Source: Clostridia bacterium (GTDB taxonomy: Bacteria > Bacillota > Clostridia > Christensenellales > CAG-1252). Taken from it: 26,696 bases of DNA. Of the stretch, positions 21,903-26,696 are shown one piece after another (positions within the stretch are counted from its first letter, which is position 1; each line of letters opens with the position of its first letter). Position numbers and translations under genes: made by a program. Below the pieces are notes generated by a model. The model did no database searches. It was not told where the DNA came from and worked only from the letters and a program-made list of their open reading frames with translations. The stretch is taken from contig JAEDHM010000003.1 in the NCBI GenBank assembly GCA_016296985.1, forward strand, positions 1 to 26,696. Reading direction: 5' to 3'.

Positions 21903-24512
21903 ATGTTAAAACTGACAAACATTACCAAAGATTACTCAATCGGTAAAGCCAATGTTTGCCATGCGCTTAAATCAATTGACGTAAATTTTAGAAAAAGTGA
22001 GTTCGTCGCCATTCTCGGACCTTCGGGAAGCGGTAAAACGACTTTGTTAAATATAATCGGAGGATTGGACCGTTACGACAGCGGTGACCTTCAAATAAAA
22101 GGAATTTCCACAAATAAATATAAGGACAGAGACTGGGACACCTATCGTAACCACAGCGTTGGATTCGTCTTCCAAAGTTATAACCTTATAATGCACCAAA
22201 GTGTTTATTCCAACGTCGAACTTTCCCTTACCCTTGCCGGTATTGATCACAAGGAAAGAAAACGCATGGTTTTAGAAGCCTTGAAAAAGGTTGGCTTGGA
22301 AAACGAAGTTTATAAGAAACCCAATCAACTTTCAGGTGGACAAATGCAGAGAGTTGCCATTGCGAGAGCGATTGTAAACTCACCCGAAATTTTGCTTGCC
22401 GACGAACCTACCGGCGCCCTTGACACCGAAAACAGCGAGCAAATTATGGACATTTTGAAGGAGTTGGCAAGTGACCGCCTTGTTATTATGGTTACCCACA
22501 ACCCCGAACTCGCCGAAAGGTATGCAACGAGAATTATACACTTCGCCGACGGCGAATTGAAAGGCGACTCTAATCCCGTTTCTTCCGAAGAATTGGAAGA
22601 ATTTGAAAATTACGGCGCCGAATTACAACCTACTGCAGCCGACGATGCTCGAAACTGGTTTTTGCGTCTTTTCTCTAAAAAGGAAAGAGATAAATCTAAA
22701 GGAAAGAAGAAATACTCTTCAATGAGTTTTAAGAGCGCGATCAAGCTTTCAATGAAAAACCTTATCACAAAAAAGGTGAGAACATCCGCTACTTCGGTTG
22801 CAGGAAGTATAGGTATCATTGGTATCGCTTTAGTCCTTGCTATTTCTTCAGGTGTAAAAGGATATTTGAATAATATGGAAGAAGATTCCCTTTCAACCTA
22901 TCCCCTTACCATTTCTAAAAACGATACCGGTGAAAGCGGTGGAAACTTCTTATCCTCAATTTTCGATATGCTAGGACGCGAGGATACCGAAGACTTGGAT
23001 AAATACCCTAATACTGACGAGATTTATACACACGAAGTTATCGGCGGTATAATCGACAAGATTGCTGAAATGGCAGGAAACAAAAAACTTGGCGAAAACG
23101 ATACCGTTACCTTCAGTAAATATCTCGAACGAAACTTTGATCCTGCTTGGGGTACAATCTCCTACGACTATGGTACAAAGTTTAACGTCTTCTACAAATT
23201 CCCCGAAAACGGCAAACCCGGTGCCGGTGAAATTAGAAAGGTCGATCCCTTTATGGACGTTGTTGGAGCGGTTCAAGGAATACCTACACAAATCATGGGT
23301 TATATCGAACAATACGGCGATTTTATAAATACCTGGTCGGAAATTTATAACCAAGAATTGCTTACGGAACAGTACGATTTGCTCGGCGATTCTCGTTGGC
23401 CTTCCTCAGAAAATGAAATTGCTATCGTCGTCAACGAATACAACCAAATTGACGACTATGCCCTCTTCTGTCTTGGCTTGAAAGGTATTACCGATATAAA
23501 CGATACGTTGCAAGGAAGCGCCGTAAGTGGCAACCTGACCGTTGACGATTTGCTTGCTCTTAAGTATTACGTCGCGCCCGACGCAGTATATTATAAATCA
23601 AACGACAACGGTGAAACGTATTACTACGATCAAACCTTTGATACAAACGACAAGGGACAACTTACTAACCTTATTGCAAGTCCCTCAGCAATCGAAGTTA
23701 AGGTTACCGCAGTAATCCGTCCCAAGAAAAACGTAAGCGCAACTTGTATCAGCAGTATCGTTGGTTATCCTCATGCATTGATGGAAGCAACCTGGGAAAA
23801 AGCGAAAGAAGCTCCCGTAACTCAAAAGGTTATTAAAGCGGAAGAAACGGAAAAAGGAAGTTGGAAAACCATCGTTACTCCCGATAAATCCTATACCGAT
23901 TTCAACGAGTTTTTGATTTCCTTGGGCGTTGCAAATGAAAACGAAATTCAAAAGATTAGCATTTATGCAAGTTCTTTTGAAAATAAGCAAAATATCTTAA
24001 AACTTATTGACAAGTACAACGATACAAGAAAGCTTGACAACCGTAGCACCATCAAGTACGTTGACCAAATGGCAAACTTGATGTCTTACGCCACCACGAT
24101 GACTGACGTTATCAGTCGCGTATTGATAGGCTTTGCTGCAATTTCTCTTATCGTTTCCTCTATTATGATTGCCATAATCACCTATACTTCGGTATTAGAA
24201 AGAACAAAGGAAATCGGTGTTTTGAGAAGTTTGGGCGCATCAAAGAAGGACGTTGCTCACGTCTTCCTTGCCGAAGCAGGTATCATTGGCGTTATCTCCG
24301 GCGTAATCGGAATCATACTCACCTTGCTCTTCTCAGTTATTGCAAAATCCTTGTTGACCGTATTCCTTGGATTTGAAATCAACGTTATGATCCAGTGGTA
24401 TATGGCCTTGGTTTTAATAGTCTTAAGCTTCTTCTTAAGCTTGTTGGCTGGCTTTATCCCCTCTCGTATCGCATCAAAGAAAGACCCTGTTACCGCTTTG
24501 CGAAGCGAATAA
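21903..24512 (+). CDS. Single-chain MacB-like ABC transporter (ATPase fused to FtsX-type permease)
   Basis: An 869-residue fusion. The ATPase (about 1-225) has Walker A GPSGSGKTT (39-47), Q91, LSGGQ (143-147), Walker B with ADEPTGALD (166-174) and H199, as in the LolD/MacB class. After a charged linker, one span lies near 292-315, then a large extracytoplasmic region (about 320-740), then three spans with an FtsX core (YTSVLERTKEIGVLRSLGAS near 765-785) and the usual ending in PSRIASKKDPVTALRSE. MacB-type proteins use ATP in the cytoplasm to drive mechanical movements outside rather than classical transport. In Gram-positive relatives this serves peptide-antibiotic defence or lipoprotein/peptide release. 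The ATG has GAGGAG upstream. No MacA, two-component system or outer membrane partner is nearby. Confidence 0.9.
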   Translation: MLKLTNITKDYSIGKANVCHALKSIDVNFRKSEFVAILGPSGSGKTTLLNIIGGLDRYDSGDLQIKGISTNKYKDRDWDTYRNHSVGFVFQSYNLIMHQSVYSNVELSLTLAGIDHKERKRMVLEALKKVGLENEVYKKPNQLSGGQMQRVAIARAIVNSPEILLADEPTGALDTENSEQIMDILKELASDRLVIMVTHNPELAERYATRIIHFADGELKGDSNPVSSEELEEFENYGAELQPTAADDARNWFLRLFSKKERDKSKGKKKYSSMSFKSAIKLSMKNLITKKVRTSATSVAGSIGIIGIALVLAISSGVKGYLNNMEEDSLSTYPLTISKNDTGESGGNFLSSIFDMLGREDTEDLDKYPNTDEIYTHEVIGGIIDKIAEMAGNKKLGENDTVTFSKYLERNFDPAWGTISYDYGTKFNVFYKFPENGKPGAGEIRKVDPFMDVVGAVQGIPTQIMGYIEQYGDFINTWSEIYNQELLTEQYDLLGDSRWPSSENEIAIVVNEYNQIDDYALFCLGLKGITDINDTLQGSAVSGNLTVDDLLALKYYVAPDAVYYKSNDNGETYYYDQTFDTNDKGQLTNLIASPSAIEVKVTAVIRPKKNVSATCISSIVGYPHALMEATWEKAKEAPVTQKVIKAEETEKGSWKTIVTPDKSYTDFNEFLISLGVANENEIQKISIYASSFENKQNILKLIDKYNDTRKLDNRSTIKYVDQMANLMSYATTMTDVISRVLIGFAAISLIVSSIMIAIITYTSVLERTKEIGVLRSLGASKKDVAHVFLAEAGIIGVISGVIGIILTLLFSVIAKSLLTVFLGFEINVMIQWYMALVLIVLSFFLSLLAGFIPSRIASKKDPVTALRSE

Positions 24513-24520
24513 CGGAAAAG

Positions 24521-24548
24521 AAAAAACGGCGTTCCCGCCGTTTTTTTT
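24521..24548 (+). terminator. Intrinsic terminator after the MacB-like gene
   Basis: AAAAAACGGCG (24521-24531) and CGCCGTTTTTT (24536-24546) form an 11-bp stem around TTCC, with further T residues. It begins 9 bases after the stop codon. Confidence 0.93.
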
Positions 24549-24571
24549 ATTTATAAAATTACTTTCTTAAC

Positions 24572-24628
24572 AAAAAAACTTGCCCCTTTTACTGTACACT
24601 TTTGAGATGCAGTTTGTTTCGAGCAAGT
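24572..24628 (-). terminator. Probable long-loop terminator after tldE
   Basis: On the minus strand ACTTGC (24628-24623) pairs with GCAAGT (24583-24578), followed by a run of T residues. The 39-base interval contains a small inner ACTG/CAGT pair (24613-24610 with 24594-24591). It starts 21 bases after the tldE stop. The long loop makes it less certain than the other terminators. Confidence 0.45.
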
Positions 24629-24648
24629 CTTTTTTTATAAAATAAAAA

Positions 24649-25917
24649 TCAATAAATAGACATTTTTTCGAGAGATGCGATAGTGGGACCGAAATATCTT
24701 CCGTCCACTTCCTTTTCACTACTAAGTTTTATAGTGTTGATTACTTCGCTTAGTTTTCCGCTTATGCTTATACCTGTTACGGGAGTTTTAACTCCGTCCT
24801 TGCAGTGATATGCTAAACGCACCTCGCCACCGATATAATCGCCGTATAAATCAACTTGGATGCCTGAGAAGAAAACACATTCAAGGTATTCGCCTTGCTC
24901 TAAATCCACCTTCTTTTCCTTTCCGCCCTCAACGTCCATAATGGACAAAGCGCCGGTGGCTTTTTCGCCTAGGTATTGCGCAAAGCGGTTGTCGCCGTAT
25001 GCCGATATGATTTTGCCCTCTTCAATAACCTTGCAATCAACCATTTTGGTACCGTCTCCGTCAAAGTGCGAACTTGCGGATACACCGTCTAAAACACCGC
25101 GCATGGTAACGTTGATTTTATCCCCTGTGGAATCCTTTTGGATATCATCTCCTACCGAGTGCAAATTGGTATGACCGTAAATGGAAGAATAATTGAGTTG
25201 ACTTACTAACTCGGCAAAAACAACTTGTAAGTCGCCGGAGTGGAGGATAATTTTACAATCAAGTCCTTCGGGCTTTGTGGCAATGGAGCGAGCCTCGACG
25301 TCCGCCATTTTTTCCTTTACCAAGTCGGCAATTGTTTGGGGATTATAATCGCCCGAAGTGTAAAATTGATACAACTCTACCGATTCTTTTTCTCCATTGA
25401 AAGTGGGGATTGCCTCAACTTCAATATTGTACTTGCGTTGAGATTTGTCTATTCCACGGCTGTTGACGACGTGAATATCGATTTTGTTTATGAAAATCTC
25501 TACTGCGTTTAAACCGCCCTTTTCTCTTCGGCTTGCATCGAAAACAACTTTTGCAACGTCGGATGCCAATTTATCAAAGGGCACCTCTGCGATATTGCTT
25601 TTGATTTCGAAACTTTCTTTCTCGCTTTCGGGAAGAGTATAGGCCTTGTCATTGATAAGCAAAGCGTTGGAAATCGCCTTTTCTACCTTGTCGCAAAGGA
25701 CTTCGGGAGTATCGCTTCCGTAAACGGAGAAGCTGCTGTTTCCGCGAAAACCGTCGTGATCTTGGTAAATAGTTACGTTTTTGTCCGTTGTAACCGAGCG
25801 TCTTACCGTTTCTAAATTTTCGTGCACGAAAAAGAGTTGGTAAGAATCGATGGTTTTTTCTGTGATTTTATAATCGCTTACTTTGTATTTATTTATAATA
25901 TCAATCAAATTTTTCAT
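24649..25917 (-). CDS. pmbA: TldE/PmbA-family protein
   Basis: A 422-residue member of the TldD/PmbA family, the partner subunit that lacks the metal site in the TldD-TldE peptidase. In E. coli the pair removes the leader from microcin B17 and degrades unfolded peptides in the cytoplasm. Recognisable parts are NVTIYQDHDGFRGNSSFSVY near the N-terminus and the beta-rich C-terminal half with SSHFDGDGTKMVDCKVIEEG. There is no HExxxH motif, as expected. I chose the ATG at 25917 (MKNLIDIINKY) because it overlaps the tldD stop as ATGA and fits the family; an upstream start would add 18 unrelated residues read from inside tldD. A terminator-like structure follows. Confidence 0.88.
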   Translation of the reverse strand: MKNLIDIINKYKVSDYKITEKTIDSYQLFFVHENLETVRRSVTTDKNVTIYQDHDGFRGNSSFSVYGSDTPEVLCDKVEKAISNALLINDKAYTLPESEKESFEIKSNIAEVPFDKLASDVAKVVFDASRREKGGLNAVEIFINKIDIHVVNSRGIDKSQRKYNIEVEAIPTFNGEKESVELYQFYTSGDYNPQTIADLVKEKMADVEARSIATKPEGLDCKIILHSGDLQVVFAELVSQLNYSSIYGHTNLHSVGDDIQKDSTGDKINVTMRGVLDGVSASSHFDGDGTKMVDCKVIEEGKIISAYGDNRFAQYLGEKATGALSIMDVEGGKEKKVDLEQGEYLECVFFSGIQVDLYGDYIGGEVRLAYHCKDGVKTPVTGISISGKLSEVINTIKLSSEKEVDGRYFGPTIASLEKMSIY

Positions 25918-26696
25918 CCTAATTTTACCCTCACTTTCAATGCCGGTCCGCCGTCGGAAACGCGAACCCATTCCTTATAACCTTTACCGCAAGAACCCGA
26001 GCCTTCAACGACGAAATCGTCGCTTATCATAGATATAGACTTCAAAAGGTCGGGGACGTAGCCACTCATTACAACCGGGCTTACGTAGTGGTCGGTCAAC
26101 TTGCCGTCAATAATTTCAATTCCGTATTCGGCAACGCATTGAATTGCCCAACTTTTGGGGTCTTCCATACCGTTGTTTGTTTCGAAAAGCATATATCCGT
26201 GCTTGATTGAGGCTATCATATCCTCAAGTTTGTCACTGCCTTTTTCAAAGAAAGTGTTTGTCATACGGGAATAAGCCTTTCTCTTATAACTTTCACGCCT
26301 TCCGTTTCCCGTAGGCTCGGTACCTAAAACACCGGCGGTGGCAAGGTCGCTTATGCCTGCTACCAAGATTCCGTCCTTGATGATTTGGGTATCGTGAGCC
26401 AAAACGCCGTCGTCGTCAAAGAAATAACTGCCTACGCTATAGCAAGAAGCGGCTCCGTCACGCATATTGGTGATGGGTGATGCAACGTATTTTCCCACGT
26501 AGGATTTTGCCAACGCCCTGTCTTTTACGAACATATCCATTTCAACACCGTGACCAAAAGCTTCGTGAGCAATAAGTCCAGTGATTGAAGGATGGGTGAT
26601 TACGTCGTAAACGCCCGGCTCGATAGGGGTTGCTTTTGCGAGATTTTCCGCTTTTTTAAGCAATATTTCAACCTTTTTAGGAAGGTTTTCAAAAAC
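25914..26696 (-). CDS. tldD: TldD-family metalloprotease (partial)
   Basis: The reading frame is open to the window edge, so the N-terminal part is missing; 260 residues are visible, against about 480 for the whole family member. The zinc motif HEAFGH (HExxxH) is at 26565-26548, in the context THPSITGLIAHEAFGHGVEMD. GTEPTGNGRRESYKRKAYSRM, split by the family's usual RM motif, and the glycine-rich end GSGSCGKGYKEWVRVSDGGP also fit TldD. It is the catalytic subunit of the heterodimeric peptidase; its partner begins in its stop codon by a 4-base overlap. Substrate peptides are not evident: no precursor peptide gene is visible in the window. Confidence 0.93.
   Translation of the reverse strand, partial: VFENLPKKVEILLKKAENLAKATPIEPGVYDVITHPSITGLIAHEAFGHGVEMDMFVKDRALAKSYVGKYVASPITNMRDGAASCYSVGSYFFDDDGVLAHDTQIIKDGILVAGISDLATAGVLGTEPTGNGRRESYKRKAYSRMTNTFFEKGSDKLEDMIASIKHGYMLFETNNGMEDPKSWAIQCVAEYGIEIIDGKLTDHYVSPVVMSGYVPDLLKSISMISDDFVVEGSGSCGKGYKEWVRVSDGGPALKVRVKLG

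Noticed and set aside
25918..25971. Upstream start giving TldE 18 more residues
   Set aside because: These residues are read from the end of tldD in another frame; the ATGA overlap at 25914-25917 is the natural start.
1..26696. tRNA, rRNA, CRISPR array, transposase or prophage genes
   Set aside because: I looked for these and saw no supporting sequence; a covariance-model search would settle small RNAs.

Overview
The window looks like chromosome from a moderately AT-rich, endospore-forming Gram-positive bacterium of the clostridial kind. The evidence is a spoVT-yabM-yabN block in the same order as in Bacillus subtilis, a SpoIVFB-type intramembrane protease, Gram-positive-style strong ribosome binding sites, sigma-A-type promoters and many intrinsic terminators. 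An uncultured gut clostridium (for example Christensenellales-like) would fit, but the exact lineage is a guess. I see no tRNA, rRNA, CRISPR array, insertion sequence or phage gene. No stretch without a gene reaches 300 bases; the longest is 21631-21902, which holds two divergent promoters and a leader.

Layout. (1) 1-2850, minus strand: spoVT, a YabM/SpoVB-type flippase and the start of yabN (tetrapyrrole methylase-like plus MazG), translationally coupled. (2) 3018-4223, minus: a membrane-anchored ComEC-type metallo-beta-lactamase protein with its own promoter and terminator; divergent from it, 4369-6369 is an MFS transporter with a large extracytoplasmic insertion. (3) 6546-11299, minus: a tightly packed operon of ROK glucokinase, a TIGR03960-type radical SAM protein, its DUF2344/TIGR03936 partner and RNase G. 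(4) 11415-12441, plus: a 75-residue single-span protein and SpoIVFB, meeting minE-minD (12435-13429, minus) tail to tail. (5) 13525-14916, minus: homodimeric glycyl-tRNA synthetase. (6) 15050-15235, plus: a small cysteine-rich protein with an internal duplication. (7) 15330-21630, minus: a probable four-gene operon of an RNA polymerase alpha-CTD-like/WG-repeat fusion protein, an ABC ATPase, an ABC-2-type permease and a 930-residue secreted Ig-like/beta-helix protein. (8) 21903-24512, plus: a single-chain MacB-like ABC transporter divergent from that operon, with a nearly matching promoter. (9) 24649-26696, minus: the TldE/PmbA and TldD peptidase pair, tldD cut by the window edge.

How they work together. 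Regions 1, 4 and possibly 6 belong to sporulation and division-site selection. Region 3 joins sugar phosphorylation to RNA processing/modification genes. Regions 7 and 8 form the least ordinary part: a protein carrying an alpha-CTD fold heads an exporter-plus-surface-protein operon and faces a second exporter across paired promoters. This is my best candidate for an undescribed system; its function is inferred from layout only.
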